Notes: generated by a model not told the origin, from the sequence alone. A DNA stretch of 64,000 bases from Adlercreutzia muris (GCF_008831045.1 NZ_WAJS01000002.1:62001-126000); one strand, 5' to 3'. Counted from the first letter of the stretch, positions 7,373 to 15,511 are shown. Translations and numbers: made by a program.

Positions 7373-8914
7373 ATGACCATGGCCAATCGAGATCGTCGGG
7401 AATACGCCCCCGGGTGCCCCGACACCCCAAAAACAGCGATGCCCATCACCGGGGAAGACGGCGGAAAGGCCGCCGAGCCGTGGCACTTCGGCCTTTCCGC
7501 CCTGCTGAAATTCAAGCTCCCCCGCGTGCCCCTGTTCTTCCTTGGCATCGGCGTATACCGCGCCTGGATCGAAATCGCCTTCGTCGGTTCCTTCGTCAAT
7601 TTCCCCTCCCTGCCCCTGCCCATGCGAGAGTGGTTCGACACCACGGCCGTCTTCGTCATGCTCCTCTGCGTCCTGCTCGCCCGCCGTATCGGCCCCTTTT
7701 ATCGCCGTCGCAGCGTCTTCGTGCTGTGCGGCACCACCATGGTGGCTTCCACAGCCATGCTCTTCGCCACTATTCTGGCTCCGGCCGTTGCACCCTTGCT
7801 CGGCATGCCGGCCGCCGTGCTCGGGGGCATCGGGCTCGGCCTCATCATCCTTATTTGGAGCGAGGTCTACGGTTGCCTGAACCCGCTGCGCGTGACCCTG
7901 TACTACGCGGCCTCCATGATCGCCGGTGCCCTCATCGTCTACGTGTTCATGGGATTCCGCATGGAATGGCTCGCCGTGTTCGCGAGCATCCTGCCCCTTG
8001 CCTCCCTCATCTTTGCCCGTCGGGCCATGGGCGAGGTGCCCGCCGCCGAGCGCCCGGCCCCCGCGGACGTGAAGTTCAAGGCTCCCTGGAAGATATTCCT
8101 GCTCATGGCCTTGTACGCCTTCGCCTACGGCATCATCGAGACGCGCGCCTATTCCGGCAGCTTCGGACCCCACTCCTCGCCGGGCTGCCTCATCGTGGCC
8201 CTCATCATCTTCTTGGGAGTGGCCCTGCGCCGGGAGCGCTTCGACTTCAACTCCATCGTGCGCATCGCCCTGCCGCTCATGATCGTGGCCTTCTGGATGG
8301 TGCCGGCCTTGGGCATCGAGGCCTACGCTCTCAGCGGACCGGCTGCCGTGGGCGGCTACACGGCCGTATCGGTGCTCATCATGACCTTGTGCAGCAACAT
8401 GTGCTACCGCTACGGCGTATCGGCCATCTGGCTCTTCGGCATCGAGCGGTCGGTGCGGCTCGCGTTCATGATCCTCGGCCGGGGCATCGCCTATGTGGGC
8501 CTGACGGCGCACCTCGGCGCCATCGATGGGGCCGCCCTGGTGTCGGGCTTCGCCGTGACCGCCGTGCTGCTAGCCACCTTGCTGCTGTTCCGCCAGAAGG
8601 AGATTACGGGCAACTGGGGCGCGAACCTGCTGACGGGCCGCAGCAAGAGCCCCGAGGGGCTGCACCGCGAGCGCATTGCGGCCCAGTGCGCCGCGGTGGC
8701 AAACCGCTATCGCCTGACGGGCCGTGAGACCGAGATTCTGAACCTGCTGGCCCAGCGCAAGACCGTGGGCATGATCGAGCGGGAGCTGTTCATCGCCAAC
8801 GGCACCGCCAAGGCCCACGTGCGCCACATCTACCAGAAGCTGGACATCCACTCCCGCGAGGAGCTGTTCGCCCTCATCGATCCCGGCGAAGTGGATCCCC
8901 TCGAGGGCAAGTAG
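7373..8914 (+). CDS. LuxR-family regulator with multi-pass membrane sensor domain
   Basis: A 513-residue regulator. Residues about 40-420 are a series of roughly 12 hydrophobic helices, and the C-terminal 70 residues are a LuxR helix-turn-helix: LTGRETEILNLLAQ, then ELFIANGTAKAHVRHIYQKL, then SREELFALI. This architecture is abundant in Eggerthellaceae, where such genes usually sit beside flavin-dependent respiratory reductases and are thought to sense a ligand through the membrane domain. Its neighbour is the truncated flavoprotein on the opposite strand. GGGAGGAAGC precedes ATG 7373; a second in-frame ATG follows six bases later. Almost no untranslated DNA remains upstream, so its native promoter may be lost. 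It is one of the few plus-strand genes here. Confidence 0.87.
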   Translation: MTMANRDRREYAPGCPDTPKTAMPITGEDGGKAAEPWHFGLSALLKFKLPRVPLFFLGIGVYRAWIEIAFVGSFVNFPSLPLPMREWFDTTAVFVMLLCVLLARRIGPFYRRRSVFVLCGTTMVASTAMLFATILAPAVAPLLGMPAAVLGGIGLGLIILIWSEVYGCLNPLRVTLYYAASMIAGALIVYVFMGFRMEWLAVFASILPLASLIFARRAMGEVPAAERPAPADVKFKAPWKIFLLMALYAFAYGIIETRAYSGSFGPHSSPGCLIVALIIFLGVALRRERFDFNSIVRIALPLMIVAFWMVPALGIEAYALSGPAAVGGYTAVSVLIMTLCSNMCYRYGVSAIWLFGIERSVRLAFMILGRGIAYVGLTAHLGAIDGAALVSGFAVTAVLLATLLLFRQKEITGNWGANLLTGRSKSPEGLHRERIAAQCAAVANRYRLTGRETEILNLLAQRKTVGMIERELFIANGTAKAHVRHIYQKLDIHSREELFALIDPGEVDPLEGK

Positions 8915-8951
8915 ACTCGGCAGCTGATCGGGGCCGCCCTTCGGATCACGC

Positions 8952-8981
8952 GGCGGAGCGGCTGCTTGGGCTCGCTCCGCC
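8952..8981. terminator. Hairpin between convergent genes
   Basis: GGCGGAGCG pairs with CGCTCCGCC around a 12-base loop, between the LuxR stop and the S-component stop. It has no clear T-run on either side, so its activity as a terminator is uncertain. Confidence 0.4.
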
Positions 8982-8988
8982 GGTTGCC

Positions 8989-9609
8989 CTACTCTCCCAG
9001 GCCGTACTTCGCCCGCACCCGGGCGAGCTGACCGAGCAGCGGGTTGGCCGCCAACAGCAACGTGAGCGCCGTGGCAACCCCGTGGATGACGTTGACGGGA
9101 AGGCCCGCTCCGTAGATGGCCAGCACGCTGGCCGGAGTGAGGGACGCGAGCATGAGGAATACCGAGCTCGTGTCCAGAATGGGCCCGAGCACCAGAACCA
9201 CGAAGAGGAAGCCGCCACCGGCAAGACCGAGGCGCGCCCAGCCCGAGAGCGGCACGGACAGGCGCGGCCCCACCAGACCGAAGACGAGCCCCGCGCTGCC
9301 GAAGGCCAGCATCTGGAAGGGAGTCCACGGGCCCTGGCCGAAGAGGAACCCCGAGGCGAGAGCCGCCAGAGCTCCGGCCAGAAACCCCTGGCGCGGCCCC
9401 AGGGCCATGCCCGTTATCATGACGACGGCCGCCATGGGCTTGAAGTGGGGCACCGCGGCGAAGGCAGCCCGCGAGGCCACGGCCAGGGCCACCATGACCG
9501 CCAACAGCACGATATCCCGCGCCGCGGGACGGCGGCGCTCGAACCCCACGAGGAAGGGCGCGAGGGCTGCCCCGATGATGAGGATGCTGATCAGGTAGTA
9601 CGGCTTCAC
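8989..9609 (-). CDS. ECF transporter S component, probable corrinoid binding subunit
   Basis: A 206-residue membrane protein with about six helices, of the size and character of ECF S components. The segment FKPMAAVVMITGMALGPRQG followed by an Ala/Gly-rich helix and a GQGPWTPFQMLAFG loop is typical of these substrate-binding proteins. It starts with GTG overlapping the EcfA-EcfA stop by four bases (GTGA), so it is translationally coupled and is the last gene of the cobalamin-riboswitch operon. That placement, rather than the sequence, is the basis for proposing cobalamin or a related corrinoid as substrate. It would pair with EcfT and the fused ATPase encoded just upstream. The exact S-component subfamily is not assigned. 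Confidence 0.78.
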   Translation of the reverse strand: MKPYYLISILIIGAALAPFLVGFERRRPAARDIVLLAVMVALAVASRAAFAAVPHFKPMAAVVMITGMALGPRQGFLAGALAALASGFLFGQGPWTPFQMLAFGSAGLVFGLVGPRLSVPLSGWARLGLAGGGFLFVVLVLGPILDTSSVFLMLASLTPASVLAIYGAGLPVNVIHGVATALTLLLAANPLLGQLARVRAKYGLGE

Positions 9610-11534
9610 AGGCGCTCCCCTTCCGCCCCTTGCGCAGCCACCGACCCACAGGCGGCGATCACCTGCCCGTCGGTGACCGTATCGGCAAAGACGTCGCGGC
9701 TCATACGGCTCGCTGCCGTGGTGTAGAAGCGGTTGGCCCCGAAGAAGCGCTGTGGCTCGTCATCGGCGGACACAATTCCCTGGAAGAGCAGCACGCAGCG
9801 GTCAGCCCACGTGGCGCAGAACTCCATATCGTGGGAGGCCATGACCACGGCCACCCCGCGCTCGGTCAGGGCGCAGAGCAGCTGGCCGAAGCGCTTTTTG
9901 AAGAGGACGTCGGTGCCCTTCGTCGGCTCATCGAGGAGGAGCACGGTGGGGCTGCCCAACAGCACCTTGGCCAGGGCCGCCCGCTGCTGCTCACCGCCGG
10001 ATAGGTCGAGAGGATGGCGCTCCAGCAGGCCGCCGAGGTCGCACAGCTCCACGACTTCGGCCTGATTGCCGCCGGCCACTTTCGCCATTTCCGCCATTTC
10101 CGCCATTTCCGCCAGCTCCGCGGCCACCGTGGACCGGGAGAACAGCAGCTGCGGGTCCTGGGGCAGCAGGGCCACACCCGGAAAGGGCCCGCGCCGGCCA
10201 GGGCATCCCGGGACCCGCACAGAGCCGCGCAGCGGACGGGCGAGACCGGCCGCCACCTTGAGCAGCGTTGTCTTCCCCGCCCCATTGCCGCCGAGTAGGG
10301 CGCAGAGGCTGCCCCGAGGCACCTCGAGGGACAGCCCCCGCAGCACGTCGGCTCCGGCGCGGTCGTAGCGGAACCATACGTCGCGCAGGGCCAGAGCTGC
10401 ATCGCGACCGTGGATGCCGACGCTTCGGGAGGCCCCGGTCTTGCGGCCGAAACCATCGGCCGAACAGCGCTCGGGCTCGGCAGCCGAAGGAGACGTGAAG
10501 CCGGACTCCTCGCTGCAGCCCATCGGCTCCGCGGGCACAGGAGTCGCAGGCGCGGCCCCGTGACCGCGCTCGGCACACCAGCGGCGCAGCCAGCAGCGGC
10601 CCTCGCGCACCGTAAGGGGCGCGGGCACGGCATCTTCCGCAGGAGTTCCGTCGCCAATTGTCGGGAGGGAGGCGCGAGGGCCGGGCGCAGTGGCAGCAAC
10701 GCGACCGCCGGGCCCAACAGCGGCGCTGGTCGCCCCAGCCTCTTCTCGGGCGCCAGGTATTTCCCGTCCCATCACCCCGTGATAAATGCGCACGGGAGCC
10801 GGAAGGGCCGTGACCAGGGGACTGCCTGTGGCAAAGAGGCGCGCAGCCACGGCCCGGGGCTCCCCGCAAGCCGCCACCGTGCCCTCTTCGAGCACCAGCA
10901 CCCGATGAGCGCTGGCAAAGGCCTCTTCTATCCGCTGCTCGCCCATGATAACCGTGACGCCCAGCTCCTCGTTGAGCCGTCGCACCAGGGCCATGAACTC
11001 GGTAGCGGCCAAAGGATCGAGCTGGGCCGTGGGCTCGTCGAGCACGAGCACGGCGGGGTCGGCGGCCATAACGGCCGCCAGGTTCAGGCGCTGGCATTGA
11101 CCGCCCGACAGATCGGCGGTCGCGCGGTCGAACCACCCATCGAGGCCGAAGAAGCTCGCCGCCTCGGCGATACGCGCCCGGGCAAGGGCCGGATCGCACC
11201 CAAGGCTTTCCAGGCCGAAGGCCATCTCGCCGGCCACCCGGTCGGCAACAATCTGGTCGCGCGGATTCTGCATGACGAACCCGATGCGCCGGGCCTGCTC
11301 GCGCCGGGACACTTCCTCTAGGGGACGGCCCTGGAAGAGCACGCGGCCCGTGCGGGCGCCATGGGGCGCAAGGGCGCTCTTCAGGTGCCGCAGCAGGGTG
11401 GTTTTCCCGCTGCCGCTGGGTCCGACCACAAGCAGGTATTCCCCAGGCTCTACCGTCAGGGACACCCCTCTCAGGGCCGGCACGGCGGCGCCGGGATAGG
11501 CAAACGTCAGCGCCTCGCACGCGAGAAGTGCCAT
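9606..11534 (-). CDS. ECF transporter ATPase, two ABC domains fused (EcfA-EcfA)
   Basis: A 642-residue protein with two complete ABC ATPase domains that energise the ECF importer. Domain 1 (about 1-250) has Walker A GPSGSGKTT, signature LSGGQCQRLN and Walker B VLVLDEP. Domain 2 (about 395-600) has Walker A GGNGAGKTT, signature LSGGEQQRAA and Walker B VLLLDEP. They are joined by a low-complexity Ala/Gly/Pro linker of about 130-150 residues. Most ECF systems make EcfA1 and EcfA2 separately, so here the heterodimer is built into one chain. A 9-bp tandem repeat inside domain 2 encodes AEM units. The ATG at 11532-11534 overlaps the EcfT stop by 28 bases; a much longer open frame upstream is the shadow of EcfT. 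Confidence 0.87.
   Translation of the reverse strand: MALLACEALTFAYPGAAVPALRGVSLTVEPGEYLLVVGPSGSGKTTLLRHLKSALAPHGARTGRVLFQGRPLEEVSRREQARRIGFVMQNPRDQIVADRVAGEMAFGLESLGCDPALARARIAEAASFFGLDGWFDRATADLSGGQCQRLNLAAVMAADPAVLVLDEPTAQLDPLAATEFMALVRRLNEELGVTVIMGEQRIEEAFASAHRVLVLEEGTVAACGEPRAVAARLFATGSPLVTALPAPVRIYHGVMGREIPGAREEAGATSAAVGPGGRVAATAPGPRASLPTIGDGTPAEDAVPAPLTVREGRCWLRRWCAERGHGAAPATPVPAEPMGCSEESGFTSPSAAEPERCSADGFGRKTGASRSVGIHGRDAALALRDVWFRYDRAGADVLRGLSLEVPRGSLCALLGGNGAGKTTLLKVAAGLARPLRGSVRVPGCPGRRGPFPGVALLPQDPQLLFSRSTVAAELAEMAEMAEMAKVAGGNQAEVVELCDLGGLLERHPLDLSGGEQQRAALAKVLLGSPTVLLLDEPTKGTDVLFKKRFGQLLCALTERGVAVVMASHDMEFCATWADRCVLLFQGIVSADDEPQRFFGANRFYTTAASRMSRDVFADTVTDGQVIAACGSVAAQGAEGERL
10078..10115. 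repeat. 9-bp tandem repeat within the fused EcfA gene
   Basis: About four head-to-tail copies of TTTCCGCCA (first copy imperfect). On the coding strand they give the repeating tripeptide A-E-M, shortly after the Q-loop region of ATPase domain 2. The unit is a multiple of three, so slippage would change the copy number without shifting frame. Confidence 0.75.
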
Positions 11535-12415
11535 CGCAACCGCTCCCTTCCCATGACGAGGGCGGGCAGAAGCAGCAAAAGCCCGTAGGCCGCCAGGGAC
11601 GCCCCGAACATCGGCTCGGCCGCCGGCATCGCGACCCGGGGGAAGAACGTCGCCTCCGTGGCACCGAGGGCGGCGCCGGCAACTACGACGGCGGCAAGCG
11701 CCCCCATAAGGCCGAGGGCTGCGCCATCCCGCCAGCGGAACGACCAGCACGGCACCGTGGTGCGGCGTCCCGTACCGAAGCCGCGGCTCTCCATGGCACC
11801 GGCCGTGGCCATCCCGTGTTCGAGGGACCAGGCCGACACCGATGCGAGCACTACCGTCGCCTCCCGCACCCGAGCAATCGCGGGCACCTTCGTACCCGAC
11901 CCGCGACCGAGTCCGATGCCGGCCCGCGCTTCGGCCACGGCGGAAGCGCGCCGGCCGAAGCTGGGCACGAGGCGCAGTACCAAGGTGAGCGTCAGCGAGA
12001 CAGCCGGCGCGAAACGGCCGAACAGGTACAGGAGCTTGACCGTATCCATGACACGGTTGAAGCTGGCAAACCACCAGAGCACCGCCGCCAACAGCGCCGC
12101 CACCATCGCGCCGCAGGCAAGGGCCTCGGCAGTATAGGGGCGGCCGCCGGCATAGGTGAACAGAACCGTCTGGCCCAGGGGCACGAACAGCGGGTTCGCC
12201 AGGGCGACTACAGCGGCGAGAGGCACCGCGGCCCCGATCAACCGCCCTGCCGAGCGCCCTTGGAGGAGCAACAACGTAAGGGCCGCGGCCCCCGCGCCCA
12301 CCAGGGCAAAGGGCGGGCTGAGCAAGAATACGCCCAGCCCGATGGCACACAGGAAGAATCCCAGTTCGACGATGGGATGAACGGGGATGAGAAATGCTGT
12401 CGGAGGTGTTCCCAT
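11507..12415 (-). CDS. ECF transporter transmembrane (T) component
   Basis: A 302-residue EcfT-type scaffold subunit linking the S component to the ATPases. It has hydrophobic helices at both ends and the cytoplasmic coupling region with two short Ala-Arg-Gly type motifs, seen here as AVAEARAGIG and AMESRGFGTG (the usual form is A-R-G/S at the ends of the two coupling helices). The ribosome-binding site is modest. It begins 24 bases after the DUF4430 lipoprotein gene and its end overlaps the ATPase gene by 28 bases. It is the second gene of the riboswitch-controlled operon. Confidence 0.83.
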   Translation of the reverse strand: MGTPPTAFLIPVHPIVELGFFLCAIGLGVFLLSPPFALVGAGAAALTLLLLQGRSAGRLIGAAVPLAAVVALANPLFVPLGQTVLFTYAGGRPYTAEALACGAMVAALLAAVLWWFASFNRVMDTVKLLYLFGRFAPAVSLTLTLVLRLVPSFGRRASAVAEARAGIGLGRGSGTKVPAIARVREATVVLASVSAWSLEHGMATAGAMESRGFGTGRRTTVPCWSFRWRDGAALGLMGALAAVVVAGAALGATEATFFPRVAMPAAEPMFGASLAAYGLLLLLPALVMGRERLRWHFSRARR

Positions 12416-12439
12416 CAGCGAGACGAGGAGGTCGGCGCC

Positions 12440-12937
12440 CTAGGCGACGAAGAAGCTCCACTCGACGCTGTCGCCCGCAGCCAGGGTACAGCTATCGCAA
12501 CCCTCCATGACCTGCTCGTTGTTCACCGTGAACACCCAGCCGCTCGCTTCGCCCTGCGACCCATTGGCCACGCCGTTGATGGCGGTGACGTACTTCCCGT
12601 AGTCGCTATCCTCGGCCTGCACGTCCCAGCCCGTGGCCTCAAGGGCATCGAAGACGGTGGCGCCTTCGGGCAACGACACCTCTACGGTCTCGGAGGGGGC
12701 ATCGGCCCCCTCGGGCATGGCGACGGACACAGCAATCGACGCGCCTTGCTCGGCGTTATCGGAAGACGATTCGGCACCCTGCTCGGCGGCCGGAGTTGCC
12801 GGGGCGTCGACGGCGCCATCGCCAGCCGCCGGCTCGGTGCCGGCGCACCCAGCCAGGGCCAGAGCGGCGGCGCAGGCCAGGGCCAACAGGGCCGCGGACA
12901 GCTTCTTCCAGGAGGACGCAACGATAGACTGGTACAT
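12440..12937 (-). CDS. DUF4430 lipoprotein, probable extracellular corrinoid-binding protein
   Basis: A 165-residue lipoprotein with a basic N-terminus (SSWKKLS), a hydrophobic stretch and lipobox LALAGC, then an acidic/Ala-rich spacer and a DUF4430 domain. The domain shows ATVFDALEATGW, YGKYVTAINGVANG, SGWVFTVNNEQV and a final SVEWSFF. DUF4430 is structurally related to the C-terminal domain of the animal cobalamin carriers (intrinsic factor/transcobalamin). A predicted cobalamin riboswitch lies directly upstream and ECF transport genes follow, so capture of cobalamin or another corrinoid at the cell surface is the natural reading. The ATG at 12935-12937 is preceded by AGAAAGG; the longer open frame upstream runs through the riboswitch and is not coding. 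Confidence 0.85.
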   Translation of the reverse strand: MYQSIVASSWKKLSAALLALACAAALALAGCAGTEPAAGDGAVDAPATPAAEQGAESSSDNAEQGASIAVSVAMPEGADAPSETVEVSLPEGATVFDALEATGWDVQAEDSDYGKYVTAINGVANGSQGEASGWVFTVNNEQVMEGCDSCTLAAGDSVEWSFFVA

Positions 12938-12954
12938 GAGGCAAACCTTTCTCT

Positions 12955-13125
12955 CCAGGGCTCGTGCCTCTCGGCTTGGTATTCCGACTTCGTCCCGCCC
13001 GCGAGCGACCGCCCGTTGAAGCCCGCGCTTCACGGCGCCGGTCGCCACCGGTTCGGGAGCCATACGGTTACTGGCATAGCGCGGGATTCTCACCCGCATT
13101 CCCCAAGGATCAGGCGCTCCCGGCG
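12955..13125 (-). promoter_or_regulatory. Cobalamin riboswitch
   Basis: On the minus strand the leader contains the recognisable conserved pieces in order: GGGGAATGCGGGTGAGAATC (about 13084-13103), a CAGTAACC/TATGGC core section (about 13060-13075), a long paired arm, and the B12-box-like GTCGGAATACC followed by AAGCCGAGAGG (about 12970-12989). The ribosome-binding site of the DUF4430 gene is about 20 bases further on, so control is probably at translation or by a nearby hairpin. The outer boundaries are approximate. A covariance search against the Rfam cobalamin model would settle the class. Confidence 0.8.
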
Positions 13126-13204
13126 GCATCCGTACCACCCGACCGCGCCCGCGCTGCCCGCAACGCAGACAGCCCGATGAGCCATTGACCCCAGCATTAT
13201 GGCA

Positions 13205-13234
13205 CAAAAGGGCCGCCCCCGAAGGAACGGCTCA
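13205..13234 (-). terminator. Terminator downstream of xdhC
   Basis: On the minus strand GCCGTTCC pairs with GGGGCGGC around a TTCGG loop, followed by CCTTTTG. It lies about 220 bases past the XdhC stop and upstream of the riboswitch, separating the two transcripts. The stretch 13235-13450 has some local pairing but no gene I can support. Confidence 0.6.
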
Positions 13235-13450
13235 ACATCTATCCATCAGAGGCAATGCAGTTCGCACGACACGGGGTACTCTCACCGAGCGAGCTCCGCA
13301 GCGGACGAAACTGCCCGCGGACCATCTCTCAGAGCTCGGCCCGTCTGCGCGAGCGAGAATATCCCAGGTCTCGCGAGCGAAGAGGCGCGCCCGCCCCTGC
13401 CAGCGCGCCCCGCGAACCGTCCGGCACGCCCCGCGGAGGAAGCCGCCCGG

Positions 13451-14443
13451 CTACTCCCGCCCCAGGCTTACCTCGTGTTTTGCTCGGGCTTCGGCGCTAT
13501 AGCGGTCGCGGTAGCGCACGTCTACGAGCTCGGCCACGATGGCGATAGCCAGCTCGGCCGGGGTCTTCGCGCCGAACTTCAGCCCGATAGGCCTTTTCAC
13601 GTGCTCCCAATCCGCCTCGGCGATGCCGGCGGCAACCACCAGGTCGTGCACCGTGGCATTCTTCCCGGCGCAGCCCATCATGCCCACGTAGTGCACGCCG
13701 TTCTGCAGCGCCCAGATGCAGCCCTCGGGGTCGAACATGTGGCCACGGGTGAGCACGCACACATAGTCGTCGGGCCGAGCCGGCATATTCGCCAGCTCGT
13801 CGAAGGTACCGCCGTGCAGCAGGATGCGCTCGGCTGCGGGGAACCGCTCGGTGTTCAGAAATGCCTCGTCGTAGTCGACGGCAATCACGTGGAAGCCCAC
13901 ATGATCGGCCAGGGCCGCCACTTCCACAGCCGCATCCGACGCGCCCAGAAGCCACACGCGCACCTTCCCGAACAAAGGCTCGCTCGCCCAGGTGAGGCCG
14001 TCGAACTGATCGTTGTGCATGGAGGGGCCGCGCGTGACATCCTTGGCTTGGAACATATCACGGGGCGACAGAGGCCGCGACGCCACGATCTCCTTAGCGT
14101 CGCTGCAGAAGAACACGAGCGACTCCCCATCGGCGGAGCCCACTTCGCCGTACTTCTTCGTTACCTCGTTGTCCACATTGCCCACGGCCGCGGCTGCATC
14201 GTAGACCACCTTGAAGCCGAGCCAGGCCAAGTCCCCCTCGTCCAGGGCCCGTAGGGCCCGCTCGAAGGTGAGAATATCCGCCTCGGTCAGGGCAGCCGTG
14301 ATGGCAGCCAGGGCCGCAGGGCCGATATGGGGGTCGCCCGCCGTGGCTGCCTCGGAGAACGCGGGCACGTCCTCGGGAGTGAGCGAGGGCGTGCGCCCGG
14401 CCCGCAGATCGGCGACAACCGCTTCAAGAGTTTCGCGCTTCAT
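13451..14443 (-). CDS. XdhC/CoxI-family protein
   Basis: A 330-residue member of the XdhC family, which binds and helps insert (and sulfurate) the molybdenum cofactor into xanthine-dehydrogenase-type hydroxylases. The N-terminal XdhC_CoxI region is followed by a Rossmann domain (VWLLGASDAAVEVAALA, then VIAVDYDEA) and the typical C-terminal blocks HYVGMMGCAGKNATV and RPIGLKFGAKTPAELAIAI. The start is ATG 14441-14443 with AAGGGAG in front; nine extra upstream codons are possible but have no ribosome-binding site. No molybdenum hydroxylase gene is adjacent, so its client is elsewhere or this gene is a solitary member. It is transcribed alone. Confidence 0.82.
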   Translation of the reverse strand: MKRETLEAVVADLRAGRTPSLTPEDVPAFSEAATAGDPHIGPAALAAITAALTEADILTFERALRALDEGDLAWLGFKVVYDAAAAVGNVDNEVTKKYGEVGSADGESLVFFCSDAKEIVASRPLSPRDMFQAKDVTRGPSMHNDQFDGLTWASEPLFGKVRVWLLGASDAAVEVAALADHVGFHVIAVDYDEAFLNTERFPAAERILLHGGTFDELANMPARPDDYVCVLTRGHMFDPEGCIWALQNGVHYVGMMGCAGKNATVHDLVVAAGIAEADWEHVKRPIGLKFGAKTPAELAIAIVAELVDVRYRDRYSAEARAKHEVSLGRE

Positions 14444-14669
14444 CAAGATCTCCCTTCGGTGAGAGTACATCGGGATTTTTTGGCCAAAATAGCGCCGAGT
14501 GCGCTCTTTGGCCTCCTTTCACCTTCGCTGCAACGCCATTTTAGGCTCGCAGAAGGCGTCACAAGCCCATTTTTGCCCGATTACGCAGCCATTGGGCCCT
14601 TGGGGCAGCGCACTCGAAGCCATTTTGTCCACTTTTTCGAAAAGTGCTCCTGCAAAAGGCGCCAGCCAC
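14444..14669. other. Gene-free stretch with short palindromes upstream of xdhC
   Basis: There is no convincing coding frame. Two inverted copies of GAGTGCGCT (about 14498-14506 and 14607-14615) and a perfect CACTTTT/AAAAGTG hairpin (about 14629-14645) lie here. The region must hold the xdhC promoter, but no clear -35/-10 pair stands out. Confidence 0.4.
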
Positions 14670-15287
14670 CTACTCGCTAATATGAACGATGCGCTGCTCG
14701 TCCATGATCATGCGCCCCTCGGCGATGGCCCGCAGCACGGCCGGGTAGATCTCGTGCTCCGTCTCGTGGATGCGCACCTCCAGAGCGTCAATATCATCCC
14801 CGGGCAGCACGGGCACGGCCCGCTGGGCCACGATGGGGCCTTTATCGTACTCCTCGTTGGCCAAATGCACAGTCACACCCGTCACCTTCACGCCGGCATC
14901 CCACGCATCCCGGATGGCGTGGCCTCCCTTGAAAGAGGGCAGCAGGGCCGGATGCAGGTTCAGCACCCGATCGGGGAAGGCGTCCAGCACCACGGGGGTG
15001 AGCTTGCGCATGTAGCCGGCCATGACCAGGTACTCGGCGCCAGCCTCGGTCATGATGGCGGCAATGCGCCCGTCGGCGGCCTCGCGATCCTCGTACACGG
15101 TGCGATCGAACACCGTCACGGGGATGGCCGCGGCCCGGGCCCGCTCGATGCCGTAGGCATCGGGGCGCGACGACAGCACATGCACGATCTCCACAGGCAG
15201 CCCGTCCTGGGCAATGGCGTCGATGATGGCCTGCAAGTTGGTGCCGCTGCCACTGAGCAGCACGCCGATTTTCAGCTTGTCGGTCAT
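14670..15287 (-). CDS. purN: Phosphoribosylglycinamide formyltransferase (GAR transformylase)
   Basis: A 205-residue enzyme of purine synthesis. It transfers a formyl group from 10-formyltetrahydrofolate to GAR to give FGAR, in the cytoplasm. It opens with KIGVLLSGSGTNLQAI (phosphate-binding loop). The catalytic Asn/His motif is in VLNLHPALLPSFKG, and the catalytic Asp lies in the YDKGPIVAQRAV segment, all intact. Length is normal for PurN. The start is ATG 15285-15287 with GGAAGGG in front; ten extra upstream codons are unlikely. It follows purM on the same strand after a 224-base gap containing repeats, so the two may share a transcript or be separately controlled. Confidence 0.93.
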   Translation of the reverse strand: MTDKLKIGVLLSGSGTNLQAIIDAIAQDGLPVEIVHVLSSRPDAYGIERARAAAIPVTVFDRTVYEDREAADGRIAAIMTEAGAEYLVMAGYMRKLTPVVLDAFPDRVLNLHPALLPSFKGGHAIRDAWDAGVKVTGVTVHLANEEYDKGPIVAQRAVPVLPGDDIDALEVRIHETEHEIYPAVLRAIAEGRMIMDEQRIVHISE

Positions 15288-15301
15288 TCCAATCCCTTCC
15301 C

Positions 15302-15496
15302 TTGGCTTGAAAAGCACGGTTTGGCTCCCCGCGCACCTTCCTGTTCCAGCTTTTGGCTTGAAATCGACGACCTGGGGCCGCTCTACGTGCTTTATCGCCC
15401 AGATGTATTACATGAACGGGGGAAAATTCAACGCTGGTAATACACAAAAACGCCTTCCACGCTCTTTTCGGGCCCCAGATCGTTCTTTTCAAGCCA
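15302..15496. repeat. Three copies of a TGGCTTGAAA repeat between purM and purN
   Basis: A 26-base unit beginning TGGCTTGAAA and ending CTGGGGCC occurs at 15354-15379 and, inverted, at 15471-15496 (22 of 26 bases identical). A partial direct copy is at 15302-15328. The inverted pair could fold the intervening 91 bases into a stem-loop. Nothing coding is seen in the gap. Confidence 0.6.
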
Positions 15497-15511
15497 TACA
15501 TGGACCGGACG

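Noticed and set aside
11535-12461. N-terminal extension of the EcfA fusion (951-residue frame)
   Set aside because: The extra frame overlaps the whole EcfT gene and is Arg/Gly-rich without any domain; the ABC domain starts naturally at 11534.
12938-13207. Longer DUF4430 protein starting at 13207
   Set aside because: That frame crosses the predicted riboswitch, and the lipoprotein signal begins precisely at the ATG at 12937.
13235-13450. Second riboswitch after the xdhC gene
   Set aside because: A CGGTGAGAGTACC string resembles part of a riboswitch core, but the accompanying conserved boxes are absent.
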